Source: Dinghuibacter silviterrae
GTDB lineage: Bacteria > Bacteroidota > Bacteroidia > Chitinophagales > Chitinophagaceae
Assembly: GCF_004366355.1 (NCBI RefSeq)
Contig: NZ_SODV01000002.1
Span: 970,768 to 1,034,767, forward strand
Direction: 5' to 3'
Length of the DNA: 64,000 nt
Shown: piece by piece, positions 35,001 to 43,913 of the stretch
Layout of the letters: the number at the start of each line of letters is the position of its first letter
How positions within the stretch are numbered: position 1 is the stretch's first letter
Notes under the pieces: generated by a model
Databases searched by the model: none
Seen by the model: the letters and a program-made list of their open reading frames with translations, nothing else
What the model was told of the DNA's origin: nothing
Position numbers and translations under genes: made by a program

Positions 35001-36968
35001 AACCTGAACGACTCGGTGTCCGTCGCCCCTGTGCTGAACTTTGACTACCACCCGATGCTAAAGGCCTTCCGTATCAATTCGGGGGCACCTTTTACCTCGA
35101 TCATGGTCGGAGACAGCGCCAACGGTTCCTATGCCGGTCAGAACGCCATCTACGATACTTATTTAGGCTACAATGCCGGTAAGTCCAATGCCGCCGGGTA
35201 CAACGTATTCGTCGGTGCTCAAGCCGGTATGAGCAATATGGGTAAGGAAAATACCCTGATGGGATATAGCGCCGGTGCCGGGGACAACTCCACGGGCGCC
35301 CTTCTCAATAGCATGTTTGGTTACCAGGCCGGTGCCCTCACCGCCGCCAATTCCAAGAGCGGAGTGAGCGACGCAGGCAACTCTTATTTCGGTGCCAATG
35401 CCGGTCAAAACTTCGCCGGGGGCTACAACACCTTCTTAGGTGCGTATGCGGCTTCTCAGAACTCCGCTACCGGGGACAGTAACTTTGTGGCCGGTGCCTT
35501 TGCCGCCCAAAACCTCACCGGTAACGCCAATACGATTCTGGGTACACGCGCCGCCTCCACCACTGCTACCGGTAACGGTAACACGATCGTCGGTGCGCAA
35601 GCGATGGCAGGTAATGCCTCTACGTCCACCGGTCTGCAGGGAAACCTCAACACGACGATGGGTTATGCGGCGGCCATCAATACGACCTCCGGTTCACAGA
35701 ACGTAATCTTAGGTGCGAATACAGCCGGTATATTGACCGGTGGTTCCCAGAATATTTTCCTTGGACCCGGTGCCGCACCGGGGATCAGTAACGGTTCCAA
35801 CAACATCGCCGTAGGCGCTGGCGCGGATATCGTGGAAGATTCCACCGGAGCGTCTATTCAGCAAGGCCTGGCCATGGGTACTTTGGCCCGCGTCAGGAAC
35901 GACAACGGCATTGCCCTCGGGACACGCGCCCGGACGGGCGGTGTAAACTCCGTCAGCATCGGCCGTGCCTCCAACGCAGACGGTGACGACATGGTCGTCA
36001 TCGGGGATAGCACACTGGCCAGCAATTCATCGGACAGCGCCGTCGTTGTCGGTGAACATGCTTACGTAGACGGTTCGGGTAGCACCTCGGTTGGCGCCGG
36101 GGCGACGACTGCCGGTGACTGGGCTACCGCCGTCGGTGCCTATTCCTTTGCCATGGGACAAAATCTGAATGCCGGTACCGCCGTCGGGTTCTCCGCGTCC
36201 GCATTTGGCGACTATGCCGTTGCGATTGGTAACTTCGCCTATGCAGGCGATAACCACTCGATTGCGATGGGGGTGAATGCCACCGTCAACAATCAAGGCA
36301 ACGGTTCCATGAGCAGCATCGCCATCGGGGACGGTGCCAATGCCGGGAACAGCAGCACCACCGCCAACAATTCCATTGCTGTCGGGACCAACGCCACCGC
36401 GAACCAAGACAACTCTCTTGCTCTTGGGGACGGCGTAACCGCCAACAATATCAATTCTTATGTCATCGGTGGAAGCACCGTCAAGGCTTTTGGTTTTGGT
36501 GTGGAAGTCGCTAACCCGACGACTTACGCCATGCAAATCAACCTGGGTTCCGGCAACACGGCAAATCTCGCCCGTGCCGGCGGTGTATGGAGTTATACTT
36601 CCGATGTCAACCGCAAGGAGAATTTTGAGACCATAGACCTGGATACGCTGCTCGAAAGGATCAACGAGATCCCGATCACGCGCTGGAATTATAAAGGCGA
36701 CCCCTTGCAGACAAAGCACATCGGCCCCATGGCCCAGGACTTCTACCGTCAGTTCCACCTCGGCATCGACAATAAGAGTATCTCGACCATCGATCCTTCC
36801 GGTGTTTCCCTGGCCGCTGTTCAGGGCCTTTACCGGAAGCTTCAGGAAGACGAGCAGAAGATCAAGGACCTGCAAAGCGTCGTTGACAAACAACAGGCCC
36901 AGCAAGCCCAGATCGATGCCCTGACCGAAAGGCTCAATGAACTGGAAAAGAAACTGGCAAAACCTTAA
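32019..36968 (+). CDS. Giant collagen-like surface fibre with YadA-like head and endosialidase-type (S74) chaperone tail
   Basis: 1649 residues. Signal peptide ([22 protein letters not shown]) and a Bacteroidota-type N-terminal domain ([10 protein letters not shown]... to [10 protein letters not shown], about 22-134). Residues about 135-890 alternate collagen-like Gly-X-Y runs ([14 protein letters not shown]) with 11 short beta modules of the form [18 protein letters not shown] head region (about 1035-1500) has repeated AxGxxA units ([31 protein letters not shown]) like trimeric adhesin heads. The last 125 residues ([23 protein letters not shown], then coiled coil) match the Peptidase S74 intramolecular chaperone, which normally trimerises and self-cleaves. 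Likely a trimeric surface fibre. Confidence 0.9.
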   Translation: MKTKYLYALLVACFLSTTIRAQQVGINYQAVARALGGVVIANKSVTLRFTITAGNNGAVQYQETQQLTTNYYGQFSCQIGTGTVTQGTFSTIPWKNQNQYLKVELMAEDLTGNSFIELGNNPFAAVPYALYAANGGTPGPAGPQGPQGPAGPQGPAGPDGPAGPAGPQGATGSTITIKSASINASGDLVLTFSDGTTTTTSSSIIGPAGPAGPAGPAGATGPAGAQGTGIVKVTLNSDYTLTFTYSDGSTSPNIGPIRGADGPAGPAGPAGPTGATGATGATGTTIKITGASINASGQLVLTFSDGTSTKTSSSVVGPAGPAGPTGATGATGATGPQGPAGPQGPAGPTGATGATGATGPAGATITITGASVDASGQLVLTFSNGTTATTTASIIGPAGPTGATGATGATGATGATGPAGPAGPTGATGATGPTGATGATGAAGVSVTGASINASGDLVLSLSDGSTITTTTSVVGPAGPTGATGATGATGATGPAGATGATGATGPAGPAGPAGATGATGAQGPAGPAGATGATGAQGPIGATGATGAAGVSVTGASINASGDLVLSLSDGSTITTTTSVVGPAGPTGATGATGATGPAGATGATGPAGATGATGAQGPAGPIGATGATGPTGATGATGAAGVSVTGASINASGDLVLTLSDGSTLTTTTSVVGPAGPTGVTGATGATGPAGATGATGPAGATGATGAQGPAGPTGATGATGATGAAGVSVTGASINASGDLVLSLSDGSTLTTTTSVVGPAGPTGATGATGATGATGATGAAGVSVTGASINASGDLVLSLSDGSTLTTTTSVVGPAGPTGATGATGATGATGPAGATGAQGPAGPAGPTGATGATGATGATGSTGPQGPAGPTGATGATGAAGTGISSTALNSDSTLSFTFTDGSTWNSVTKIVGRPGKGLDSVYVNPDSTFGATYTDGTIYKSKIKIVPAAAGDSLWKATNGNILNDANLPKVGINNPSPLTTFDMVGSMNLNDSVSVAPVLNFDYHPMLKAFRINSGAPFTSIMVGDSANGSYAGQNAIYDTYLGYNAGKSNAAGYNVFVGAQAGMSNMGKENTLMGYSAGAGDNSTGALLNSMFGYQAGALTAANSKSGVSDAGNSYFGANAGQNFAGGYNTFLGAYAASQNSATGDSNFVAGAFAAQNLTGNANTILGTRAASTTATGNGNTIVGAQAMAGNASTSTGLQGNLNTTMGYAAAINTTSGSQNVILGANTAGILTGGSQNIFLGPGAAPGISNGSNNIAVGAGADIVEDSTGASIQQGLAMGTLARVRNDNGIALGTRARTGGVNSVSIGRASNADGDDMVVIGDSTLASNSSDSAVVVGEHAYVDGSGSTSVGAGATTAGDWATAVGAYSFAMGQNLNAGTAVGFSASAFGDYAVAIGNFAYAGDNHSIAMGVNATVNNQGNGSMSSIAIGDGANAGNSSTTANNSIAVGTNATANQDNSLALGDGVTANNINSYVIGGSTVKAFGFGVEVANPTTYAMQINLGSGNTANLARAGGVWSYTSDVNRKENFETIDLDTLLERINEIPITRWNYKGDPLQTKHIGPMAQDFYRQFHLGIDNKSISTIDPSGVSLAAVQGLYRKLQEDEQKIKDLQSVVDKQQAQQAQIDALTERLNELEKKLAKP
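33349..34460 (+). repeat. Five near-identical DNA repeats inside the collagen-like gene
   Basis: A block of about 90 bp starting GCGTCAGCGTGACGGGTG recurs near 33349, 33670, 33946, 34204 and 34371 with only a few base changes, separated by Gly-Ala-Thr coding runs of varying length. All spacers keep frame. Such repeats favour slippage and unequal recombination, so module number may vary among strains. Confidence 0.85.
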
Positions 36969-36971
36969 TGT

Positions 36972-37535
36972 ATGACCAAGATCATCCAACCATCGATCTT
37001 CGCGGCCGCTGTAATGGCGCTCTTGGTCAGCGCGGGCGCCGCTTCAGCCCAGTCGCTGCCGGGTCCGGCCTGGTACGTGGTCGCTTCCGGTGGTGGCTCC
37101 GACTCCATTCCCTACAAGGGCTGGGGATTGGAATGCCGGTACACGGCGGTAGAGGTCTCCTACACCGTAGGGGAACCCTGTATCGCCTTCGACCACCTGG
37201 AAAAATTTGACGTCACTGAAGGCTTCCAGCAACCCGACGGTTACGGGGTCAAACCTTACGACCCGTTTGACGCGATCGAGTCGCTGACCTTCTACCCGAA
37301 CCCTTGCCACCAATTTGGCTTTGTTCAATTCTACCTCAACGAGAGCTTTACCCAGCTCCACATGAAGGTATTCGAAATGAACGGCAAGTGCGTCTACGAG
37401 GACGACTTCAAGTCGGGTGACGGCAAGGTAACCTATCAACTGCCGACCTCACACCTGTCCCCAGGGGTGTACATCGTGCAGATCGTTGGGTTCACCTCCA
37501 AACGGTACATAGGCAAGCTCGTCGTCATACCCTAA
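36972..37535 (+). CDS. Small T9SS type A cargo protein
   Basis: 187 residues: a signal peptide (cut near ASAQ), a short domain (about 28-95, with EVSYTVGEPCIAF), and a T9SS type A sorting domain starting FYPNPCHQFGFVQFYLNE and ending SPGVYIVQIVG...LVVIP. It is exported across the outer membrane. The VGEP and FQQP(D) segments are frequent in short T9SS-tagged proteins that follow collagen- or gliding-type adhesins. It starts 3 bp after the collagen-like gene, so they form a two-gene operon ended by the terminator at 37578. Confidence 0.88.
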   Translation: MTKIIQPSIFAAAVMALLVSAGAASAQSLPGPAWYVVASGGGSDSIPYKGWGLECRYTAVEVSYTVGEPCIAFDHLEKFDVTEGFQQPDGYGVKPYDPFDAIESLTFYPNPCHQFGFVQFYLNESFTQLHMKVFEMNGKCVYEDDFKSGDGKVTYQLPTSHLSPGVYIVQIVGFTSKRYIGKLVVIP

Positions 37536-37577
37536 AATACCGCTATTGCCCAATAGGTATATTTATCATGTGTAGTG

Positions 37578-37609
37578 AAACCGCCTACTTCTGTAGGCGG
37601 TTTATTTTT
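37578..37609 (+). terminator. Intrinsic terminator after the fibre operon (may act both ways)
   Basis: 11-bp stem AAACCGCCTAC/GTAGGCGGTTT (37578-37588 and 37593-37603) with a TTCT loop, followed by ATTTTT. It also sits just past the stop of the convergent rluD-type gene. Confidence 0.88.
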
Positions 37610-37614
37610 GCCCC

Positions 37615-38667
37615 TTACGCCTCGCGGTGCGCCGCATACGAGCGCCACTTCTCGATCACAAACCCCATGTCGGAAGGCAGGGGACTTTCGAAAAAGAGCC
37701 GCTCCCCTGTAAAGGGATGGGTAAACCCGAGGGTGCGGGCGTGGAGGGCGTGGCGGGGGCAGAGCGCGAAACAGTTGTCGACGAATTGTTTGTATTTGGT
37801 GTAGACCGTGCCTTTGACGATACGGTCACCCCCGTAGGTGTCGTCGTTAAAGAGGGGATGGCCGGTATGTTGCATGTGGACGCGGATCTGGTGTGTGCGG
37901 CCGGTTTCGAGCTTGCACTCGACCAGGCTGACATAGTGAAAGCGTTCGAGCACGCGGAAATGGGTCACGGCTTCTTTGCCGTAGTCGCCATCGGGGTAGG
38001 CGGCCATGATTTTACGGAAGCGCTGGTGGCGGCCAACATGGGCGCGGATGGTACCGGCGTCTTCGGCAAAGTCACCCCAGACGAGCGCCAGGTAAAGGCG
38101 GTCAACGGTATGGTCGAAAAACTGGCGGGCCAGGTGGGCGCTGGCTTTTTCGTTTTTGGCAAGGACGAGCAACCCGCTGGTGTTTTTATCGATGCGGTGG
38201 ACCAGGCCGAAGCGGGAAAGCTGCATTTCGGTCAGGTCGGGTTGCTGCTCGCGGAGGTAATAGGCGACACCGTTGACCAGGGTGCCCGAATAATTCCCGC
38301 AACCGGGATGGACGACCATACCGGCGGGCTTGTCCAGCACCATGAGGTGATCGTCTTCATACACGATATTCAGCGGGAGCTTCTCGGGGATGATCTCGGT
38401 GGACTCGGGGCTTTCTTCCGAGTACAAGACGATCTCGTCCAGCGGCCTCACCTTGTAATTGGGTTTGACCGGCTGCTGGTTGACCAACACCAGCCCGGCT
38501 TCGATGGCCTGCTGGAGCTTGTTCCGGGTAGCGCCTTCGATCCTGGTCATCAGGAACTTGTCGATGCGCAAGAGGTCCTGCCCCTTGTCCACGCGGATAT
38601 TCCGGCGGACATAGAGCTCTTCGGAGGCATCCCCGTTGTCGAGCACGATATCTTCGCTGTCCATCAT
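37615..38667 (-). CDS. RluA-family 23S rRNA pseudouridine synthase (RluD type)
   Basis: 350 residues. N-terminal S4 RNA-binding domain (about 28-90: LRIDKFLMTRIEGATRNKLQQ in part, GLVLVNQQPVKPNYKV) and catalytic domain with GLVHRIDKNTSGLLVLAK containing the catalytic Asp, and GRTHQIRVHM near the end. It isomerises uridines in 23S rRNA. Start at ATG 38667 (MMDSEDIVL; ATG 38664 also possible). A perfect TACCTTTG -7 box lies five bases upstream. The longer open frame upstream lies antisense to lipB and is rejected. Confidence 0.93.
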   Translation of the reverse strand: MMDSEDIVLDNGDASEELYVRRNIRVDKGQDLLRIDKFLMTRIEGATRNKLQQAIEAGLVLVNQQPVKPNYKVRPLDEIVLYSEESPESTEIIPEKLPLNIVYEDDHLMVLDKPAGMVVHPGCGNYSGTLVNGVAYYLREQQPDLTEMQLSRFGLVHRIDKNTSGLLVLAKNEKASAHLARQFFDHTVDRLYLALVWGDFAEDAGTIRAHVGRHQRFRKIMAAYPDGDYGKEAVTHFRVLERFHYVSLVECKLETGRTHQIRVHMQHTGHPLFNDDTYGGDRIVKGTVYTKYKQFVDNCFALCPRHALHARTLGFTHPFTGERLFFESPLPSDMGFVIEKWRSYAAHREA

Positions 38668-38672
38668 GTCCG

Positions 38673-38680
38673 CAAAGGTA
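38673..38680 (-). promoter_or_regulatory. -7 box TACCTTTG of the rluD-type gene
   Basis: Exact TAnnTTTG match on the minus strand, five bases before ATG 38667. Back to back with the lipB box, only 13 bases away. Confidence 0.6.
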
Positions 38681-38693
38681 CGACGAGTTTTCC

Positions 38694-38701
38694 TACCTTT
38701 G
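38694..38701 (+). promoter_or_regulatory. -7 box TACCTTTG of lipB
   Basis: Exact TAnnTTTG match four bases before the lipB ATG (38706); transcription would start at or inside the start codon. Confidence 0.6.
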
Positions 38702-38705
38702 CCGG

Positions 38706-39401
38706 ATGCAAACCGTCTTCTTCGAGGACTGCGGCCGCATCGGCTACCAGGAAGCCTGGGACTACCAGGAGCGCTTGTTACAGGAGAACGTACAGGCCCG
38801 GATGAACGGCCTGCCGACCGTCCACCGTCTTTTATTTTGCGAACACCCACCGGTGTATACCCTGGGCAAAAGCGGGCACATCGAAAACGTCCTGATCGAC
38901 GATGCCGAGTTGTTGCGCCGTGGTATCGGGTTCTTCAAGACCAACAGGGGAGGGGACATCACCTTTCACGGTCCGGGTCAGTTGGTGGCCTATCCCATCC
39001 TTGACCTGGAGTATTTTGGTACCGACATCGGCAAGTACCTCCGGAACCTCGAAGAGGTCATCATCCGGACCCTCGCCGACTACGGGTTAAAGGGGGAGCG
39101 AAGCCCCGGTGAAACCGGCGTGTGGCTCGATCCCACGCTGCCCGGCCGCGAACGCAAGATCTGCGCCATGGGCGTCCGTTGCAGCCGCTGGATCACGATG
39201 CACGGGTTGGCCCTCAACGTCAATACCAACCTGGATTTCTTCAATTATATCGTGCCTTGCGGCATACAACAGAAACAGGTGACTTCGCTGAACAAGGAAT
39301 TGGGCGGCCCGGTGGACGAGTCTCAGGTAAAAACGAGGGTAAAACATCACTTCGAGCAGGTGTTTGGCGCCACCCTGAAACCGTCAGTTATCCTTACTTA
39401 A
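38706..39401 (+). CDS. lipB: Octanoyltransferase (lipoyl synthesis)
   Basis: 231 residues, normal LipB size. Conserved segments are TVHRLLFCEHPPVYTLGKSG, RGGDITFHGPGQLVAYPI, KICAMGVRCSRWITMHG with the catalytic Lys, and NYIVPCGI with the acyl-accepting Cys. It transfers octanoate from ACP to lipoyl domains such as that of the E2 at 455. Four bases separate a perfect -7 box from the ATG, so the mRNA is probably leaderless. Its last 18 bp overlap the convergent exported-protein gene. Confidence 0.95.
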   Translation: MQTVFFEDCGRIGYQEAWDYQERLLQENVQARMNGLPTVHRLLFCEHPPVYTLGKSGHIENVLIDDAELLRRGIGFFKTNRGGDITFHGPGQLVAYPILDLEYFGTDIGKYLRNLEEVIIRTLADYGLKGERSPGETGVWLDPTLPGRERKICAMGVRCSRWITMHGLALNVNTNLDFFNYIVPCGIQQKQVTSLNKELGGPVDESQVKTRVKHHFEQVFGATLKPSVILT

Positions 39402-40082
39402 AAGGAATTTATTCTTTTCCTGCAATACCCCGTCCACGTACAGTTCGAAATTGAACCAGCCGGCGTGGAGGAAATTCGATTTGTCGATCGTCAGCGGCAG
39501 GTCCTTTATATCCTGCATGTCAAAAAGAAAGTGTTGCTGGTCGTCGTAGAATTTGATCAGGTATTTTTTGGCGCCCGGTGGTGGCAACTCCACTTTGACG
39601 TTCCCGTAATCGTCTGTAAAAATATGCGTCGAGGGCTCCCACTCGGGTTTTTTCCTGGGGGACAGGGTAATCGACGCAGGACCGGCAGGCGCAGCCTCCT
39701 CGATCTTTTTGATCGCCGGGGGCGGTGCTATAAATATGACAGGGGTATCGGCGTGCGTAAAGGAATAGCCGGATTGCAGTTGGATAAACACCCGGTAGTA
39801 CATCCGGACCGTCGGTGCCTTGGCGTCGTTGTACGTATACACACCAGGGCGAGGTTCGGACAGCGCATAAATCGTCGTAAAATTCTTCGCACTGTCATAA
39901 GAACGCTCCACGTTGACCTGAAGGGCAGAGACATAGGGATTGTAAAAGGCCACGATGATCCTTCCTTTTGCATTGATTACCTGGAACTTAGGCAAAGTGT
40001 CCTGGGCGGTGGCGCGGGTACACGGAGTGAGGGCTGAGAAAACGCATAGGATAATGGCGGTCGTAAGGATTTGGAGTCGCAT
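39384..40082 (-). CDS. Exported protein of unknown function
   Basis: 232 residues with a signal peptide (MRLQILTTAIILCVF...ATAQ). The mature part, FQVINAKGRIIVAFYNPYVSALQVNVERSYDS in pieces, is beta-rich; the middle is Pro/Ala-rich (IAPPPAIKKIEEAAPAGPAS), and a C-terminal beta domain (KVELPPPGAKKYLIKFYDD, FNFELYVDGVLQEKNKF) ends it. It looks like a fibronectin-type or envelope-assembly protein conserved in Bacteroidota, but I cannot name it. ATG 40082 follows a TATTTTTG -7 box by 15 bases. The 3' end overlaps lipB by 18 bp. Confidence 0.8.
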   Translation of the reverse strand: MRLQILTTAIILCVFSALTPCTRATAQDTLPKFQVINAKGRIIVAFYNPYVSALQVNVERSYDSAKNFTTIYALSEPRPGVYTYNDAKAPTVRMYYRVFIQLQSGYSFTHADTPVIFIAPPPAIKKIEEAAPAGPASITLSPRKKPEWEPSTHIFTDDYGNVKVELPPPGAKKYLIKFYDDQQHFLFDMQDIKDLPLTIDKSNFLHAGWFNFELYVDGVLQEKNKFLLSKDN

Positions 40083-40097
40083 GGTGCTGTATATCTG

Positions 40098-40105
40098 CAA
40101 AAATA
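40098..40105 (-). promoter_or_regulatory. -7 box TATTTTTG of the exported protein gene at 39384
   Basis: Exact TAnnTTTG match on the minus strand, 15 bases upstream of ATG 40082. Confidence 0.5.
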
Positions 40106-40115
40106 GGGCCTGAAC

Positions 40116-41006
40116 TCAAAATCCGAGCACCCCGGGGGATAAGGACCGGTTTCCCTGAAGACCCCCCGTATGCAAAAAAAGGACCCGGCTCCCCCGTGGA
40201 AAATACCCGTTGTGCGCCAGGTCCATCAGCGCAAAAGCCGCCTTCCCCGTATACACAAAATCCGTAGGCACCCCTTGTTGTTCATAAAAGGACCGCATAA
40301 AATCGAGCAATCCGGGGGTATGTTTTCCATATCCCCCCAACGAATAGCCGTGCACCAGTCCGACACCGCCCAGGCGCTCCGCAAAAGCTGCCTGTTCTTC
40401 CGGTGGCACGGCGATCACAGGGACGCCCACCGCCCTTTGCCCGGGCAGAAGGGCGCGGTCTATGCCCTGCAAGGTCGTCCCGGTACCGACGGCCATGAGG
40501 ATGTGAGAAAAAGTATGTTGCTCCGCAATCGCTTTTAGGATCAACCCGGCGCCCCTTATCCCAAGCGCTCCCGCACCGCCTTCCGGGATGACCAGCGCCC
40601 CGCGGGCCGCAGCCCCCGCCTCCGTGCGCGCCAACGCCCGGTACTCCTCCCTGGACACAAACGCCAACTGCATCCCCAGCGCCCGGCAGTCTTCCAAGGT
40701 TTGTCCCCAACGCCGGGGCTCCTCCCCCCGCACCACCCCCATGCACGGTATGCCCATCTCACTGCAGGCAAAGGCCGTGGCCACGAGGTGGTTGGAATAC
40801 GCGCCTCCAAACGTGACGACACTTTCATATCCTTCACGGTGGTACCGGTCCAGGTAATACCACAATTTAAAAAGCTTATTCCCCGACACCACCGGGTGTA
40901 AGAGATCGAGCCGGGCAACGGCCCCGCTCACCTCCCCCCCTAGGTCCAGGGGGGCAAGCGGTATCGGTTTTTGTAGCAAATTGCGCAGGAAGTCGCCGGT
41001 GTACAC
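40116..41006 (-). CDS. PLP-dependent D-cysteine desulfhydrase/ACC-deaminase-like enzyme
   Basis: 296 residues from a GTG at 41006. SGNKLFKLWYYL carries the PLP lysine (K44), and FGGAYSNHLVATAFAC is the phosphate/substrate loop, both as in the ACC deaminase/D-cysteine desulfhydrase group of fold type II. The GTGTTLQGI segment binds the PLP phosphate. Which substrate it deaminates is not visible. The GTG lies four bases after CATCTTTG, a one-mismatch -7 box, giving a probable leaderless start. Divergent from the nucleotidyltransferase gene. Confidence 0.87.
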   Translation of the reverse strand: MYTGDFLRNLLQKPIPLAPLDLGGEVSGAVARLDLLHPVVSGNKLFKLWYYLDRYHREGYESVVTFGGAYSNHLVATAFACSEMGIPCMGVVRGEEPRRWGQTLEDCRALGMQLAFVSREEYRALARTEAGAAARGALVIPEGGAGALGIRGAGLILKAIAEQHTFSHILMAVGTGTTLQGIDRALLPGQRAVGVPVIAVPPEEQAAFAERLGGVGLVHGYSLGGYGKHTPGLLDFMRSFYEQQGVPTDFVYTGKAAFALMDLAHNGYFPRGSRVLFLHTGGLQGNRSLSPGVLGF

Positions 41007-41047
41007 CGGGCAAAGATGAAAGCTTTTTGGATTATATTCGCACCACC

Positions 41048-41953
41048 ATGCAGAAACCCACCTTATTGATCCTGGCCGCCGGTATGGCCTCCAGGTACGG
41101 CGGAAGCCTCAAACAGATACAGAAATTCGGCCCTTCGGGGGAGACCATCATGGATTATTCCCTGTTTGACGCCATCCGTGCCGGATTTGGAAAGGTCGTC
41201 TTTATCATCCGCAAGGAATTTGCCGAGGAGTTCAAGGCCATCTTCGAACCGAAGTTGAAGGGTAAGGTGGAAGTGGAATACGTTTACCAGGAACTCAACG
41301 ACTTGCCCAAAGGATTTACCGTACCGGAAGGCCGGACAAAACCCTGGGGAACGGCCCATGCCATGTTGTGTGCCGGGCAAAAGATCAACGAGCCCTTTAT
41401 CGTCATCAACGCCGATGACTTCTATGGCAAAGACGCCTTCGAAAAGGCGTGCGGCTTCCTCGATAAACGCGTAGCCCCCGACCGTTATGCGATCGTAGGC
41501 TACGAACTGCGCAAAACCCTTTCCGACCACGGTACGGTCAGCCGGGGCGTCTGCACCGTCGATGCCAACAACCATCTTACCGGCATCACCGAACGCACGA
41601 AGATCTATCCAGAGAACGGGAAGATCGTATACGAAGATGAAACCGGGAAACACGAGGTGCCGGTCGATTCCAAGGTGTCCATGAACTTCTGGTGCTTTCA
41701 CCCCAACATATTTGAGATCACCAAGCAACAATTCACCGAGTTCCTCAGGGGCCATGGCCAGGAGTTGAAAAGCGAGTTCTTCATCCCGCTGGTGGCCGAT
41801 GAATTCATCCGCAGCGGCGAAGGCGCGGTCGACCTGGTACCCACATCCAGCCAGTGGTTCGGCGTCACGTACCAGGAGGACGCTCCTTTTGTCACCAACA
41901 GCATTCAGTCCCTCGTTGCGAGCGGCGAGTACCCGTCCAACCTTTGGGCATGA
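41048..41953 (+). CDS. Sugar-phosphate nucleotidyltransferase
   Basis: 301 residues. The N-terminus LLILAAGMASRYGGSLKQ is the nucleotide-binding signature, followed by PWGTAHAMLCA and NADDFYG (metal-binding Asp). This places it with the NTP_transferase proteins; the sugar is unknown. The ATG at 41048 is used; an in-frame TTG upstream is not. A TATATTCG sequence seven bases upstream resembles a -7 box. The stop overlaps the thioredoxin-like gene by 4 bp (ATGA). Confidence 0.9.
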   Translation: MQKPTLLILAAGMASRYGGSLKQIQKFGPSGETIMDYSLFDAIRAGFGKVVFIIRKEFAEEFKAIFEPKLKGKVEVEYVYQELNDLPKGFTVPEGRTKPWGTAHAMLCAGQKINEPFIVINADDFYGKDAFEKACGFLDKRVAPDRYAIVGYELRKTLSDHGTVSRGVCTVDANNHLTGITERTKIYPENGKIVYEDETGKHEVPVDSKVSMNFWCFHPNIFEITKQQFTEFLRGHGQELKSEFFIPLVADEFIRSGEGAVDLVPTSSQWFGVTYQEDAPFVTNSIQSLVASGEYPSNLWA

Positions 41954-42558
41954 AGCGCGCGCTGACAGCCGTCATTGCATGGACGACCCTGGTCGCGGCC
42001 GCCGGCGCCGCGCCGATGAAGGCCGCCACGGCGACACGGCCCGCCAGCCGCGCTGTCGCGACGCCTGCGCCAGCCCCGCCTTCGGCGGACAGCGTCCTTG
42101 CCGCCGCCTACCGCGAGGCCGCCGCCACGCACCGCAAGGTCTTCGTGATCTTTCACGCGTCCTGGTGTGGCTGGTGCCATCGCATGGACAGCATCATGAA
42201 GGCGCCCGTATGTCAGCCACTGTTCGAAAAAAACTATGTGGTCACCCACCTGGTGATCCTGGAGACAGGGTCAAAGGCGGCGCTTGTCAACCCGGGCGCC
42301 ATGGAGCTGTATACCAAGTACGCAGGGGCCCAAGGACAAGGCATTCCCTTTTTCCTCATCATTAATCCCGACGGGACCGTCCTCCAGGATTCACGGATAA
42401 AACCGGAAGGGGCGGCCCCTGGCAGCTGGGGGAACAATACCGGCTGCCCCGACAGCGACGAGGAACTGACGTATTTCGTCCGCCTGCTCCACGAAACATC
42501 CACCCTCTCCGATACCGAGCTCAAGACGATCCGCGCCCAGTTCGCGCGGAAGTCTTAA
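41950..42558 (+). CDS. Exported thioredoxin-like protein
   Basis: 202 residues. A signal peptide (about 1-20) and an Ala/Pro/Thr-rich linker precede a thioredoxin fold with active site W72-C-G-W-C76 in HASWCGWCHRMD and a cis-Pro segment GIPFFLIINPDG. Predicted periplasmic thiol oxidoreductase related to DUF255/thioredoxin_7 proteins. It overlaps the nucleotidyltransferase by 4 bp and is followed 8 bp later by the DAACS transporter, so it belongs to that operon. Confidence 0.88.
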   Translation: MKRALTAVIAWTTLVAAAGAAPMKAATATRPASRAVATPAPAPPSADSVLAAAYREAAATHRKVFVIFHASWCGWCHRMDSIMKAPVCQPLFEKNYVVTHLVILETGSKAALVNPGAMELYTKYAGAQGQGIPFFLIINPDGTVLQDSRIKPEGAAPGSWGNNTGCPDSDEELTYFVRLLHETSTLSDTELKTIRAQFARKS

Positions 42559-42566
42559 ATTCGGAG

Positions 42567-43859
42567 ATGACACGTTTCTGGTCTCACTACGGTAGCATGC
42601 TTTCTCTCTTGGGAGGTATCCTTGCCGGTTGTATCCTCGGTCTCGTTTTTGGCAAGCGCATCCTTTTCCTGGAGGCGGCCGGCAATATTTTTCTGAATCT
42701 GCTCTTTACCGTCGTCGTTCCGTTGGTCTTTTTCGCCATCGCTTCCGCCATCGCCGGGGTGGAGTCTTCCGCGCACATCGGCAAGGTGGCCAGGATGACG
42801 GTGGTTGTCCTGGTGGGCACGGTGATCGTGAGCGCCCTGGTCACGGTCGTGGCGCTGTGGTGCTGGCCGCTGCACCCGGTGTCGGTCACAACAACCTCGG
42901 CGGTCCACGTGACCGGCGGACCCGGCGCGGCCCCCGCGGCCCAAGCGGCCCCCGCGGACACGCGCTCCGCCGGAGACGTCCTCACCCAGCTGTTCACCGT
43001 CCAGGAATTCTTCTCCCTTTTTAGCCGCAAGAGCATGCTGGCGCTAATCATTTTGGCGGTAGGGACGGGATTCGCCACTCAAAGAGCCCGGGAGAAGGGG
43101 AAGCCCTTCAGGGCCTTTCTGACCTCCGGTAACGAGGTCATGCAACAACTGCTGGCCCTGGTGATGTACACCGCTCCTTTTGGTTTGGGCGCATATTTCG
43201 CCTGCCAGGTGGCCAACTGGGGTGGGGGCGTCCTGGGGGCTTATGGCCAGGCCATCGCATTGCTGAGCGGGGTGAGTATTTTTTACTATATATTTTTCTT
43301 TAGCCTCTACGCCCTCCTGGCAGGGGGGAAATGGGCGCTAAAGACCTATTGGCGGAACAACATCATACCCTCGGCCACCGCCCTGGGCACGAGCAGCAGC
43401 ATTGCGGCGATCCCGGCCAACCTTGAGGCGGCGGGGAAGATGCGGATACCGCCCCTGATCGCCAACCTGGTCATTCCCATTGGCGGTCCCCTCCATAAAG
43501 AGGGGTCTGCGATCTGCGAGGTGGTGAAGATGTACCTGCTTTTTGCGCTTTTCCACCCGGCTATTTCCCCGTTGTATGGCTTTTTGCTGGCCATCGGTCT
43601 GGCGTGGTTGGTGAGCATCGTGGAGGGCGGTATTCCCAACGGGGGGTATATTGGCGAGGTCCTGACCCTCTCGGTGCTGACCTTGCCTCCGGAGGCGCTG
43701 CCGCCGATCATCCTGCTGGGGACGGTCACCGACCCCATCTCGACGGTGGTCAATGCAACCGGGGATACGGCTTCGGCCATGCTGATCGCCCGGCTGACCC
43801 GGGGGAGGCGATGGATGGACGACACGCCCAACAGCGAAAACGGACAAAATGTTGTGTAA
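42567..43859 (+). CDS. Dicarboxylate/amino-acid:cation symporter (DAACS/SDF family)
   Basis: 430 residues with about eight membrane helices and two re-entrant loops. The serine-rich motif ATALGTSSSIAAIPAN (hairpin 1) and LGTVTDPISTVVNATGDT (helix 8 with the substrate-binding Asp/Asn) match glutamate/dicarboxylate:cation symporters. It takes up an amino acid or C4-dicarboxylate with Na+ or H+. An Ala/Pro/Thr-rich insert (about residues 108-135) in the extracellular loop is longer than usual. Third gene of the operon, 8 bp after the thioredoxin-like gene. Confidence 0.93.
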   Translation: MTRFWSHYGSMLSLLGGILAGCILGLVFGKRILFLEAAGNIFLNLLFTVVVPLVFFAIASAIAGVESSAHIGKVARMTVVVLVGTVIVSALVTVVALWCWPLHPVSVTTTSAVHVTGGPGAAPAAQAAPADTRSAGDVLTQLFTVQEFFSLFSRKSMLALIILAVGTGFATQRAREKGKPFRAFLTSGNEVMQQLLALVMYTAPFGLGAYFACQVANWGGGVLGAYGQAIALLSGVSIFYYIFFFSLYALLAGGKWALKTYWRNNIIPSATALGTSSSIAAIPANLEAAGKMRIPPLIANLVIPIGGPLHKEGSAICEVVKMYLLFALFHPAISPLYGFLLAIGLAWLVSIVEGGIPNGGYIGEVLTLSVLTLPPEALPPIILLGTVTDPISTVVNATGDTASAMLIARLTRGRRWMDDTPNSENGQNVV

Positions 43860-43913
43860 AAAATACACATTAAGCAACCTTTTGCCTATTTTGCGGCCTC
43901 ATTGAACAATCTG

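Noticed and set aside
37627-38805. 392-codon plus-strand open frame
   Set aside because: Antisense to the rluD-type gene; no domain or start signal.
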